Positions 1 through 12,950 of a DNA stretch of 64,000 nt are shown in pieces. How positions within the stretch are numbered: the first letter of the stretch is position 1; each line of letters opens with the position of its first letter. The stretch comes from Zygnema cylindricum. Its lineage: Eukaryota > Streptophyta > Zygnematophyceae > Zygnematales > Zygnemataceae. The notes below the pieces were generated by a model, which made no database searches, was not told where the DNA came from, and worked only from the letters and a program-made list of their open reading frames with translations. The stretch lies in NCBI GenBank assembly GCA_037447655.1, contig JBBHKE010002895.1, forward strand, positions 62,001 through 126,000, read 5' to 3'. A program made the translations under genes and the position numbers.

Positions 1-2
1 GT

Positions 3-3000
3 TTTCGTGCAATCATTGATGCTCACTCTTCTACTGGGGGGTCATTTCTTGAGTTTCAACAGGCAACTTTGCTTATTAGAGGTTTCCTTAGTAGCATGAA
101 GGGTGTGTTTGTTCAATTAAAAAGTCATGATAAAGCTAGCTGGTCATTTCAGTTAGCATATATTCTTATATTGGAGGAAGAGACTAATACTTAACTCTTT
201 GAAGGAGAAGGAAAGGTTGAAGCTTTTTCCACATACTTTGACAAAAGAAATCAGATTAATCAGAACAAGAGTCAGTTTAGCCATAATTAGAATCAGTTTA
301 CTCAGTATAATCAGAGGCAGAATAGGCCATCTTCTACTACTTGCTTTTATTGTTTTGAGAAGGGTCATGGATATAGGTACAGTCTTAAGTTGAAAAAGGC
401 TAATGAGACAGGTTTATACAGGCCATGTTGGCAGCAAACCCAATATCACAAAGGCTTCTCTGGGAATCCTACCTGTAGAAATGCTCTTTTTTCAGCTTCT
501 ACAATTGATGCAGATGAGTCTTTAAGCTTCAATGAGACAAAGGATGCGGAATTATTTGCTATGGCGGCAGCCATCGAGGGTCCTAAGGATGCAGGATGGA
601 TCATGGGCACAGGAGCGTCTGCCCACAAATGTTGGATTAAGGCGGCTTTTACGAATCTGCAGCAAACATCTCCAAAGATTATTTACTATGCTTGTGGCAT
701 GAGTGTTCAAAGCTCAGCTCAGGGTGATGTATCTTTGATGGTAGATCTGGGGGGAAAGTTGGTAGAAAGAACCCTTCACAATGTTTTGTTTGTTCCATAC
801 TTTAAGAAAAATATTTTTCTACATCATTAGTGGAGAGCAAAGGCTTTGAAGTCATTCTGAAAGGAGGTAGACAGGTTGTTAACAAGAAAGGGAAAGTAGC
901 AGTAACAAGAAGTAGAGATGATAGCAAAATGTACCTGATGGACATGGCAAAATATAAAAAAAATGATGTTCTCTACTATAGTGTCCAATCGGATAATGAG
1001 TTCTGGCATAAAAGATTAGGATATATGAATTATGATAGCCTTAAAAAAATGGTGAATTCGGGAAAAGTTGAAGGAGTTTCTCTCAGTTACCATCCTATAA
1101 AATCATGTGTTGGTTGTTCACTTGGCAAGATCCACAAATTGCCATTTCCACAGGATATATACCACAGATCGGAGAGAGTTTTGCAGCTCATACATTTTGA
1201 TGTTCTCGGTCCTTCACAAGTGGCTTCGGTTGGAGGCGTCCACTATATGGTTACATTTACAGATGACTACTCGAGATATACCAAAGTTTACTTCATGCAA
1301 CATAAAAGTGAAGTGTTTACTCACTTCAAACACTACAAAACATGGGCGGAAAAGCTTCATGGAGTTCTAATCTTGGCGCTGAGATCGAAGAATGGGGAGA
1401 ATATACATCAAAGGATTTCGAAGAGTTTCTTCTTAAAGAAGGAATCAGTCACAATCTTACAATTCCATATACACCGGAGCAGAATGGTGTTTTTGAGAGA
1501 TTAAATAGGACAGTGACCGAAAGTGCTCGGTCCATGCTTGCAGATAAAATGCTAGATTTGAAATTCTGGGCTGAAGCACTTAACTACGCTGTTTATATTA
1601 AGAATAGAACTGCTTCTAGATCTATTAGCACTACACCTTTTGAGCTTTGGACAGGAGAAAAACCTGATGTTAATCACTTTAAGATATTTGGCAGCAAGTG
1701 TTTTATTCTAGATACTTCACAGGATAGATAGAAAATGGATACTAAAGGCTTACCATGAATTTTCATGGGACATGATGATAATGCAAAAGGTTATAAAGTT
1801 TTTGTATTTGAGAAACAAAAAGTGGTTATCTCTAGAAATATCTAGATTAAAGATGAGATGGATTCGGTTGACTCTTTTCAAGTGCCAGACAAACCGGAAA
1901 AGGAAAACTAAGAATATGTCATTTTTCACCACACGCAGCGGGTTTACTTTCCACAGCCAAAAAGGACTACTCTTCCTCCAGTTCCCTTAATGACTTCACA
2001 AGAGGCTTCACCATAAGTTCCACCTCAAGCGGAACAAATTGTTACACCACATGTCGCGGGTCAGCAAAGGCAGTCAAATCGGAGACTGCCGACAATTTCA
2101 GCCTCAGAATTTTCGTGGGGAAAGAGACCTAGCAGCAGCCTGCAAGTAAGCTCTCACTTTGCTTTTTCTGCAGCTACAGAGGAGCCTCTAACAATTCAGG
2201 AGGCCTTTACATCACCTGAGAGAAATCATTGGATCGAGGCGGCGAACGATGAAATGAAATCTATTATGGAGGCACAGACGTAGGAGCTGGTCGATCTTCC
2301 TCCAGGCATAAAAACCATCGCCATCAAATGGGTATTCAAGGTGAAGATGAACCCAGACAACACCATTGAAAGGTATAAGGCCAGACTAGTGGCCAACGGG
2401 TATAATCAAAAAGAAGGTATTGATTTTGAAGAAACCTTCTCTTCGGTTGTTAGATTTCCTACTTTCACAATTTTGCTAAGTCTAGCAGCTATAGAAAATA
2501 TGGAAATACAACAAATGGATGTTAAAACTGCTTTCTTGCATGGAGAATAAGAAGAGACCATCTACATGAAACAACCTGATATGTATGTAGAAAAAGGAAA
2601 GAAGGAATTGGTGTGCAAACTGATTAAATCATTGTATGGGCTGAAACAAGCCCCAAAACAATCAAATTTGAAGTTAGATGAGTTTTTGACTGGGCTAGGT
2701 TTTAATAGAATTAGCTCAGATCATTTTGTATATGTTCAACAAGGGGAGGATGGGATAATTTACATAGCTGTATATGTGGATGATCTATTATTGGTAAGTC
2801 ATTGGATGAAATAAACCGCATTAAAGCGGCTTTAAAGTCTAGGTTTAAGATGAAGAACATCGGAGAGGTCAAGTATATCTTAGGTATACAGATAGAAAGA
2901 GACAGAAACAAAAGGTTGTTTATGTTGACTTAGAAAAAAGCAATAAGTAACATGCTGGAAAGATTTGAAATGAAATATGTTAAATGATCTATAACTCCCA

Positions 3001-3755
3001 TGGAATTCAGGCAGAAATTGGAAGGAATTGAGTTAGACTCAAACATAATGGTTTGTGAGAATCTAGAGACAGGGGAGGAAGAGTTTATGGCTTCAAAGCT
3101 ATATACACAGGTAGTTGGAAGTCTTATATATTTTATGAATTGTACGAGACCCGACACTACAGCAGTTGTGGGAGTCCCGAGTAGAAGTATGGAGAATCCT
3201 AAAAAGGCAAATTGGGAAGCAACAAAAAGGGTGTTAAGATATCTTGTAGGTACTCGAAATCTCAAGCTTGTACTCGGAGAATGAGAGGTGAAAATACAGA
3301 CATGGATCGATGCTAGCTTTGGAGACATGCCAAGCCGGAAATCTACGACCGGCTTTGTTCTGCAGATTGGAGATAGAACTTGTTGTTGGAGTAGCAAATT
3401 AAAAAAGGTTACAGCTCAATCCACAATGGAGTCAGAATATATGGCAGCATATTCCGCCCTTAAGGAGCTCTTATGGGTCAAGTCCATTTTACAGGAACTT
3501 GGGTTTATGCAAACTAGTCCTCAAGCTATCTTGTGTGACAACCAGGCAGTCATTGCAATTGCCTCTAACCCCAGCCATCACTTTAAGAGCAAACACATGG
3601 ATGTTAGACTTCATTTTGTTAGAGAAAAAGTACTTGCAAAAGTCGTTAAACTGTGTTATTTACCGGATGAGAAGATGGTGGCTGACATGTTAACAAAAGC
3701 CTTTCCTGCTCCTAAGTTACAGTTTTGTAGAGATGTTATTGGACTAAGTGAGTAA
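3..3755 (+). pseudogene. copia gag-pol polyprotein, broken
   Basis: One degenerate frame runs from position 3 to 830 with stops at 192, about 288 and 828. It holds a CCHC-type knuckle at 342-383 in which the final Cys is Ser, and a protease site reading GTGAS at about 606-620 where copia proteases have D-S/T-G-A, so the catalytic Asp is gone. Integrase follows at 830-1730: the WHKRLGYMN and CVGC motifs, a first Asp in HFDVLGP, then a frame change near 1380 that also removes the second Asp (RSKNG for RSDNG), and the Glu region QNGVFERLN. Reverse transcriptase (about 2200-2810) keeps YVDDLL. After another frame change near 2800, RNase H at 3288-3755 keeps DASF, ESEYMA, CDNQAVI and ADMLTK. Stops also occur at 1729, 2281 and 2548. 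Confidence 0.92.
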
Positions 3756-3771
3756 CTAAGTCTAACGATTT

Positions 3772-3778
3772 AGGGGAG
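3772..3778 (+). other. Polypurine tract of the copia element
   Basis: A short purine run (AGGGGAG) lies 17 bases after the RNase H stop codon and directly before a TG dinucleotide that opens LTR-like sequence. This is the expected plus-strand primer site. The minus-strand copia at 22.6-26.2 kb has the same arrangement (ATGGGGAG before TGTTG). Confidence 0.75.
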
Positions 3779-4794
3779 TGTTGTAATTTATAAATCTTTA
3801 TTTCAGTAAATAGGGGTAAAAATAACTTAGGATATTTTCCTAGTAGTGTATTGTAATACTTACCTTTATTAGCGTTACAATAGCAAATAGTACAGTAGAG
3901 TGTATCGTACTTTTACAGGGACACGTGTCGGCGAAAGAACGTATTCATGTTTTTCGGAGTGGCGCCGACAGTCAGCCATACATGTCAAACAGTTGACGAT
4001 TTGATTCACATGATCGGACGAACGGGATCTGACCCGGGTATTCCGGAAACATATGGTACAGTTCGACGCTACCATCATCGATCGAATTTGCTCCAACGGA
4101 CGCGATTCACCCGGGACCACAAGCGTGATTCACGAGGGACCACAAGCGTGATTCGCGTGGGACCACAAGTGACGAAGCACTCAGGTGCTTCGTACTACAC
4201 GACCACATTCGGCTAGAGCGCTGACTAAGTATTTGGAAGGTTTTGTGTACGGTTGGAATGTTTTGTGTACTTTTCAACATTTGTAAATATCTGAATAACA
4301 TTGGTTTGTAGTTTAGTGTAATAAAAAATAGTGTTCAATTAATCAGGTTTTTATAAAATAAAAATTAGGGTTTTAAGGTACAGTGACGTACAAGCAGGAT
4401 GCTTTGTCGTTAGTCAGGATAATAACCGTAGTAACGGTTACCCAAATTATTCTAGATCAGTAGATTCACATTGTGAGTATATAACTTAAGACTTAGCCAA
4501 TTTTGTAGTATCTAGTTTTGGGAATATGATTTTATGAGGGAAATTTTTTGGGAAACTTCCAAACATCATATCTTATGGTTCACTAAATATTTTCGGCTGC
4601 AATTCTGAGAATTTTCAGTTTACTGTATTGTGTATCAATGCGGCAAATTTGAGGCATATTGGTTTTTTGAGTCATATTTTGTGTCAGTTCAAAGTTGGCT
4701 GTTGAGTAGGTACTTTGATAGTTTCTGTTGGTGTTCATGTCTACTTCCACTACTACTGCTGGTTCTCCTCCTGCAACGGTGGTTGTAGAATAAC
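3779..4794 (+). repeat. 3' LTR of the copia element
   Basis: The sequence begins TGTTGTAATTT directly after the polypurine tract. It is recognisably related along several hundred bases to the solo LTR at 21039-22169: both share, in order, the TAATAGTGTTACA-like segment, a GGCGCCGAC block, GACGCGATTC, GTGACGAAGCAC, CAGGTGCTTCGTAC, and the GTTTGTAGTTTAGT segment before an AGTGTT stretch. The right end is approximate because a LINE fragment starts at about 4795. Confidence 0.82.
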
Positions 4795-5324
4795 ATGGAT
4801 GACTTTATTCTGATGGCGGTCGAGATCTTTGGTTGTCTGGGTGTTGCAATGGACGAGTTTGTCCGTACTTGTGCTCGACGTGCTTTCCAGCGCGGAGGAC
4901 CAAGGAGCCCCCCTCCTTCGGTCCTTACTTCTTTTTATCGTCAACGCTTATCTGTGGCCCTACAACGAGTGCAAGCTTTTATTCTCCTCCGATCGGCTGT
5001 TGTGGCTATGGATCGTCGCCGGGTTCCGGAACTCCCTCAACGTGCTCCCCCGGGATGGGAGCACTTACGGGGTTGCTTTTCGTAGTTATATAATTAGGTT
5101 GGGGTTGGGGTTGTAGTTTTGGCTTTGTCAATTGTTGTGCTTTTCATTTTGAGTTTGGGTTCTTTTATTTTCCTGGTTGTTGTTTCTTTTTGTTTTTGTT
5201 TTTGTTGTGCTGTTAATTTATTCCCCTGTTGGTAGTTTTCAGTTTCGGCCATGCCACCCCTTTTGTACCCCCGGACTCAGATGGTCTGTCGTGCATTTAA
5301 TTATATCCTGCGTTTTTTTTTTTT
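4795..5324 (+). mobile_element. LINE-type 3' fragment, plus strand, with oligo-T tail
   Basis: An open frame of 96 codons (4795-5085) matches the C-terminal part of the protein encoded at 59249-59701 on the minus strand, with shared blocks MAVEIFGCLGVAMDEF, SFYRQRLSVALQRV and PPGW. It is followed by a shared 3' untranslated segment rich in GGTTGGGGTTGGGG and TTTTG, ending in ATCCTGCG and then 12 T residues. The conserved Cys/Arg-rich domain resembles what is found at the C-terminus of algal and plant non-LTR retrotransposon ORF2 proteins; that family assignment is from memory. The copy is 5' truncated. Confidence 0.62.
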
Positions 5325-6591
5325 ATTGGAGGTGGATTAGCGGACACCATGAAATCATACACAAAAGAAAAGATCAGTGCATTGATGTAATAAATTGAAT
5401 TGAACTAGGGATGATTTCTTCAAATGAGAAATGGCCCTTATATACAAATCATAGTGCTAATTACTGTGGAGCGTAAATGCACTTTAAAGCGCTGTAACTT
5501 AAAGATCCCAGTTTAGATTCTAGTTTAGATTCTAATGAATGTATTCTATGTTCTATGGGTTTAAATAGGGCGATAAATTACTAAGAGAGACCTTAATGAG
5601 GTAGATTCGGATGACAAGAATGAAAAGAAATGTACGGAGATACGATCGAAGATAATAAACAAAAGTGAATCAAACATAAAAAATATTAAAGATATGCAGG
5701 ACAACAAGTAACAGAGGAAGGGAATCGGCGCGTAAAAGATTTGTACGTAAAACGTCAAGAAAAGGAGAGAGGGGAACAACACTCAATGACCGTTAACATT
5801 ATCCACACAACCATTTAATCACTAAAAGAAAAAACAAAATCATTCTTTTGGGTATAAAGTACATTCCTCTTTGTTACAAAGACGTCCATGTTTCTTCTTT
5901 TATGTTTGTTTGCTTTGTTTTGTTCCTTTTTCACCTATGTGGTTTAGTCTTAGTAAAAAAAAACACCAATGTTTTTGAAATTAGTAAACAAATAAAATAA
6001 AGAAGAAAAAACGAAAACATATAAAAGTTGTGACAAATCCATAGACGGACATATTACATATTTCTAACAAAAATCCGAAACCGAGGGATTAAGAAAAGAC
6101 AAAAGAAAAACTAAACACAAAAACTTTTGGGGTATCTTTATTTATACAATTGAACAAAAACTATTTCCTATAGCCTTCCTAAAACTTTTTGTGACCATAA
6201 AAAAGTTGTTATTTTTTTTTTTTACCGTTTTATAGAATTTCTTTTGTTGCGTTAAAATTTTTAACGAATTTTGAACATTGTTGTAATTCCCTAGAAATTC
6301 TTGTTTCCTCCAAACTTTTGTTTATCCACTCATTTTCGCATTTTCTCCATTTTCTCATTTTTTTCAATGTATTTTCCATATTACTTTATTATTTTCCCTC
6401 AAAAAAGTCAACGAGTCCATTTTCTCCATATTGTCTATTTTTATCATTTCTCACTCGCCAATTTCTCCATTTTCCCCATTTTTATAAGACCTCAATGTTT
6501 CCCTTAAAAAAAACCGCCGCGTCCGTTTCTTCTCCATTTCCTCCATTACTTTCATTTTTCAACTTTTTTTTTCATAATTAAAAAAAAAAAC
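5325..6591. other. AT-rich spacer downstream of EXO70
   Basis: I see no supported gene here. The stretch holds homopolymer A and T runs and, at 6300-6570, pyrimidine-rich sequence made of CATTTTCTCCATTTTCC-like units. It probably includes the 3' untranslated and termination region of the minus-strand EXO70 gene. Confidence 0.6.
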
Positions 6592-9500
6592 TTAAGTGGA
6601 TTTAGCGCCTCGAGGTTTTCCCTCGAAAAGGTCGCTGAGGAGGGCCTCCAAATCCTCCGGCTGATATTTTATATATTTTTGGGGGTTGGGCTGTTTTCCG
6701 AAAGTATTTCCTTGTTCCAAACTCGCACTAAAGAAAAAACAGAAGAAAAAAAACAAAATTTGGGGATTTTTTTTGGGTTTTTTGGAGTTTTTTTTTGCGG
6801 TTTTTTGTGGATTTTAAGGGAGGAGGGAATGATATATGTATTTTTTGGGGATTGGGTTGTTTTCCATAAGTACTTCTATTTTGACACTTCAAAAAAAAAA
6901 AGGGTTTTCAAGGATTTTTCAATGCGAGAGTGACATAGTAAGAAAACGAAAAATGAAAAAATGAAAACCTAAAAAAAACGCCAAACAAAAAAAAACAGTA
7001 TTCTACCCGAATCTCGAAAAAACCGCTGATAAGCTACAAGCAAAATAAAAAGGCCCAAAAAAAAACCCCCAAAAAATACCCAAAAAAATCCCAAAAACAT
7101 CAAAAACATCCAAAAAAAATCCCAAAAAATACCCAAAAAAATCCCAAAAAATACCAAAAAACACCAAAAAAAAATGGAAACAGATTTAATACCTGAATCT
7201 GGAAACAAAGGAGCGATAAGCCGGAAGTAAGATTTCGGCGACTTGCAATTGGACGGCAGATCGGAGCTCTTGGTCGGGAATTGTCCACAAACATTGTCGG
7301 GCGTGGAGCTCCTCGAAATGGAAATTAAATTGTTTAAATCTAATAAATTAAATAAAATTAAACATTGTAGAGCTTGAGATTATATCATTCGAGATTAAAA
7401 AAAGGAAGAGAGGAGGAAAAAAGAGGTATCTAGGATTGTCCACAAACATTGTCGAGTGTGAAGTTCCAAAAAAAAAGATTACATTGTTTGAACCCAAAAA
7501 AAAATTAAAATAAAAACATTGTCGAGCAAGGTTAACTTTTTTCTATTTTTTTTAAATGTAACAAAAAAGGAGAGAGGAGAAAAAAAAAGGTTTTAGGTTT
7601 TGCTGAACATTTTTGTTTTTTCCGGGGAGCGTGAAGTTCTTTGAAATGGAAAGTACATCTAAAAGGAAAAAAAATGCAAGAAAATAAAGAAAAGACAGGA
7701 AAAATATCGAAAAGAAAAAGAAAGAGGGAAAAAAGAAGAAAAACACCTTTCTTTGACAGCTGTACGATTAATGGAACTTTCGCCGCTTCCCGTTGTCAGC
7801 CCTTGAGTACTCAAAAGTTGCATAACCTGCAAAAAAAACAAAGGAAAAAAAAGAGCCTAAGAAAAAAAAAGAAACCCCAAATAAAAACAGAAAAAATAAA
7901 ATATATATTTCATGTATATTAAAAAATATTTTTGTACCTTTTGCCAAGACTGTCTCTGATAGGCCGTAGCGTGTTGCTGTACAACTCTCCTCTGTCTCTG
8001 GAGCCAATCGTCTCCCAACATATCCTTCGCATCCGACCTGTTTTCAGTTTTTTTTTTTTTTTCTTTAGAAACATTATTCTCAAACATTCCTTCGAAACAA
8101 ACCTAGAATGAGCTAAAAATCTCTTAAAAAACATTAAAAAACGGCAATAAACAGCCAAAAACGATAAAAAAAATTGGTTAAAAAAACGCCGGGAGCCAAT
8201 CGTCTGCCAACATATCCTTCGCATCTAACCTGTTTTCATTATTTTTATTTTTTTTACTTCAGAAACATTAAAATATAAATTGCCTTCTAAAAGAGCTGAA
8301 AATAGCTGAAAAATCCTTAAAACATTTAATAAACAGCAAAAACTACGACTTTAGGCAACCAAAAATGGCAAAAAACGGTAAAAAACGACAAAAAGAGAGA
8401 GAGATAGAGGGAGAGAGGGGGAGAGAGAAGGAAAGAGAGAGAGAGAGAGAGAGAGAGAAATCGATCGCACCATATGCAAATTGACCAACAAAAATATTGT
8501 CTTAAAAAGAGTTTCAATATGAAGCTTCACTTTTTCCCTCCAATTTCCCTCCGATCAGATCAGATCATTGCGCACAGAGTTGGGAAAACAAAAACCGCAT
8601 TGAGAGAGAGAGGGAGAGAGAGAGAGAGAGAGACAGAGAGAGAGAGAAAGAGAAAACAAAAACAAAAAAAAACCCTTCCTTTCCCGACTCACTTTTTGAT
8701 CGACCGCACCATATAATGTACGTTGTTCATCAAAAATATTTGACTTAAAGCCGGTTCCTTGTAAAGTTTTGCCTTTCCCTCCAAATTTGTTTGCAAAACG
8801 TTTAAAATCCTTGCTGTCACAACGGCCAATCGCGGCTTTCCGGCGCCCGAAGACGAAGAATTGTTGTTTGTTTCTGCGAGCTTCTCTGATTCACCGAAAA
8901 GTTGCTGGAGAGTGGCGTGGTACCTGACAAGGAGAGAGGGAGAGGGAGAGGGAGAGGGGGGGAGGGAGAGAGCGAGAGAGGGAGGGAGGGAGAGAGAGAG
9001 AGAGAAGAGAGATAAAGAAGGTTTAGTGGGTACTCGAAATTATTCTCCAGCGTGGTTTTTTCCAATTCGCCGAAAAGTCGCGGTTTTTTCCGCCGGTCGA
9101 CGAAGACAAAGAATTGTTGTTTGTTTCTGCGATCTTTTTTCCAAATTGCCGAAGAGTTGCTGGAGGGGCGCGGCACCTAAAATAGTGTGGATGTATAAAT
9201 AGAAGGGAAAAGAGTGGAGGTTTTGAGATGATAGAGGGTTTAAGATAAAGAGGGATGAGCGAATATTTTTGGTCTACATTCGAAATTATTCTCGTTTTTA
9301 AAATGAGGTAACCAAAAACCCACAAATAAAAAAAGGCGAAAAAAAAGCAAAAAAACGGAGAGATAGAGGAAAAAAAATTCCGGCTCACTCTGAAGGAAAA
9401 AATTGACATAATTTATGACATAACTCGTCAAAGGACAGACTGCCAAGTTTTCCAACTGGGAAAAAATCACCAAAAAACAACCAAAAAAAGGCGAAAAAAA

Positions 9501-12001
9501 ACAGCGAAAAAAACCAAGAGGGAGAGAAGAAAAATTCTTAACTCACTCGTACCAATATTTGACACAATTTATGACATAACCAGTCAAAGGGCAGACCGAT
9601 TCGTTCTCAAACGGAAGAAAAACTCACAAAAAAAACCCAAAAAACACCCAAAAACCCACAAAAGAAAGCAAAAAAAAAAACAGCGAAAAAACCGAGAGGA
9701 AGAGGAAAAAAAATCTCAACTCACTCGAACAATAATTTGACTTAATTTATGACGTAACCAGTCAAAGGATCGACCGCCCCTGTCTTTGAGCGGAAAAAAA
9801 TAACCAAAAAACCGCAAAAAATAGGCTGAAAAAAACAGCGAAAAAACCGAGAGGTAGAGGAAAAAAAATCCTGACTTACTCGAACAAAAATTTGACGTAA
9901 TTTATGACATAACTCGTCAAAGGATGGACGGCTCCGTCTTCGACAGGCTGTCGAGAGGCGTCTTTATCGACCGCATCCTCGAATTCCGTAAAAGTCTCTC
10001 TCGCGGTTTGGGCAAGACGAGAGAGAAGACTTTTGGCAGCTTCTCGGGAGGGTAAACAAGCTTTTCCGGCGAAGACGGAGTCCACCTGTGAGGGGGGAGA
10101 GAGAGAGAGGGAGAGAGAGGAGAGAAAGAGGATGTTTCTTGTGATTTTACGGGATTTTTTGGGATTTTATTGGATTTTTTAGGTGTTTCGGGGGAAAGAG
10201 AGGGCAAGACGAGAGAGAAGACTTTTGGCAGCTTCTCGGGAGGGTAAACAGGCATTTCCGGCGAAAACTGAGTCCACCTGAGAGGGATAGGAGAGGGAGA
10301 GGATTTTTTTAGGGTTTTCTGGGATTTTTTTGGAAGTATTTTGGGGTTTTTCGGGAATTTTCTTGGGTTTTTTGGATTATTTTTGGCAGCTTCTCGGGAG
10401 GGTAAAGAAGTTTTCCCGGCCAAAACGGAATTCACCTGAAAGGGAGGAGAGAGAGAGGGATAGGAGAGGGAGAGGAGAGGGAGAGGATTTTTTTAGGGTT
10501 TCCTGGGATTTTTTTGGAAGTATTTTGGGGTTTTTTGGGAATTTTCTTGGATTTTTTTTGATTATTTTTGACAGCTTCTCGGGAGGGTAAAGAAGCTTTT
10601 CCGGCCAAAACGGAGTCCACCTGAGAGGGAGGAGAGGGAGCGGAAGAAAGAGGAGAGAGAGAGGATTTTTTTTGTGATTTTTTGGGACTTTTCTGGATTT
10701 TGTTGGGATTTTTTTTTTTTTTCTTTTGGGTTATTTTGGCAAACTTCTAGAGAGGGTAAAAGGTCTCTTCCGCAAACCGAGTCCACCTGAGAGGGAGGAG
10801 AGGGAGAGGAGAGGGAGAGGATTTTTTTGTTATTTTTTGGGATTTTTCTGGATTATTTCGGTATTCCAGGAGGGTATAGAAGCTCGATCGAACGTCAGCT
10901 AGATCAAAAGGGGAGAAGAGAGTGCGAGGGGGAGAGGGGGAGGGGGAGAGCGAGAGAAAGAGACAGAGATCGTCCAACAAATCAAACTCGCGAAAAATCC
11001 TGGAGAGTTTCGTACATATCCAAAAGGACAAAAAGTTTTCCGAAACTTTTCGCTTCTCGCGATTGCCTGCCAGAAAACTAAAAAAAACACTAAAAAAAAA
11101 GAAAAAAATCCCAAAAGAAATATACAAAAAAAACTCCCAAAAGAAATATACAAAAAAAAATCCCAAAAAAAACAAAAAGACTTACCTGGGGCATTAAATC
11201 CCGGAGAGTTTCGTACATATCCAAAAGGACGAAAAGTTTTTCTGGAGATTTTTTGCTTCTCGCGATAGCCTGTCCGAAACTGAAAAGCATGGAGGCACCG
11301 TTATCCGCTAAATCCGCAAAAGTTCTCTCTCTATGGGGGTCCAAACCGTCCAAAATCTCGTCACAAAGTTTTTTTTCGCCAGCGAAAAGTACGAGAAGCT
11401 GCCCCGAAAAAAAATATAGCAGGAATTTTAGGTTTCTTTTAGGTGATTTTTGGGTTTTTTGAAAATGTTTGGGGAGGGTTCTCTCTCTCACTCTCTTCCT
11501 CCTCGGAATCTTCCAAAATAATCAAATTCTCATACTTCATATCGTCGTATTTTTCCTCTCTTTGTATTCTCCACTTCTCCTCCGTCCCATTTTTCCTCCT
11601 CTCTCTCTCTATCTCTCTCTGATACTCAGTTACTCGACTCTTCAATAATGCAATTTCCTCCTTCAAATCCTCAATATTGTGCTTTTCTTTCTTCCATTCG
11701 ATTCTTTTCCGTACCAATTTCTCCTCCTTGAGACTAATTTCTTTCGCTTTTTCCTCCAAAAATCTTTTCTCTCTCTCAAGCTCTCCTCTCTCCCTCTCCA
11801 TCCCATTATTCCTCTCCTCTTTCCCTTCCACATTCAAAAAATTCAAATTTCTTTTTTCATTTTCCCTCGAAAAAGTTGTGATTTTCTCGTCAAGTTCTGA
11901 CCGCAAATCTGAAATTTTCTTCTGTGCCTCAATTTTCAGATCCATCTGTCCCCAAAAGAAAACAAATAAATAAATCAAAATAAGAGGGAAAAAAAAGTAG
12001 A

Positions 12002-12065
<64 letters not shown>

Positions 12066-12887
12066 GAATAAAAAGGGTAAAAGAGAGGAAAACTAATCCA
12101 CCCACAACCGCCTTTAAGGACTTCTCCCAAGTCTTGTCACATATCTCCCTGGGGATAGAGGGAGAGAGGGAGAGGAGAGATTGGGGGAGAGTTTAGAGAG
12201 GGGAAAAGGGACAGGGAGAGTGATGGCGCATGGGACTGAGGTGGCGAGAGACATTAGAGAGAGGGAGGAAAAGGGATACAGTAGGGGGAGAGGGAGCTGG
12301 CAGAAGGAGCTGAAGGAGATTGATAGCTGGCAATTTTTGAATGCTCGTGGAGCACTAGAAAACAAAAAAAAATCAAAAATTACCAAAAAGAATACCAGAA
12401 AATCCCAAAAAAAAATCGCAAAAAAAATTCTCAAAATAAATTCACAAAAAATCCTAAAAAATCCCAAAAAAATCCCAAAAATTCCCAGAAAAAATCCCAA
12501 AACATCCCATCTCCCTCTCTCTCCCTCCCCCCCACCTGTAGGTGGCCGTACACTGGGTGTTCCCCCCCCCGGTACAGAGCCTCTCCCCAATAATATGGAG
12601 CTTCTGGACGACAGCTGGCGGCAGGAGCTGCGGGAGGTTGACAGCTGGCGTGTTTTGGACTGGAGCGAATTCGCTGGCGGGCGCCAGCTGGCGCTTGTCG
12701 GTGGAGGAGGGATCAAGGGCACTAGAGGACGAATCGGAGGGGGAGGGGGAGGGGAGGGCGGAGGAGGGGAGGGAGGTGGAGGAGGTGGGGGTGGAGGGAG
12801 GAGGAGGAGGTTTTGGGGTTTCGGGGAGGCAGAGGGTGAGTTCCTCGGGGGAGATGGATTTACTGGGGAAAAAAATTTGGGGGAGAG

Positions 12888-12950
<63 letters not shown>

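Larger units (their letters stand above)
1..4794 (+). mobile_element. Decayed Ty1/copia retrotransposon, 5' part outside the window
   Basis: Read on the plus strand the domains occur in copia order: gag remnant, zinc knuckle, protease, GAG-pre-integrase, integrase, reverse transcriptase, RNase H, then a polypurine tract and a 3' LTR. Integrase lying before reverse transcriptase is diagnostic for copia rather than gypsy. The left edge of the window cuts the element inside gag, so the 5' LTR and primer binding site are not seen. Many in-frame stops and at least two frame changes show that it is no longer autonomous. The right limit is set where LINE-like sequence begins at about 4795; whether the LTR truly ends there or is truncated by the LINE is not resolved. 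Confidence 0.93.
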
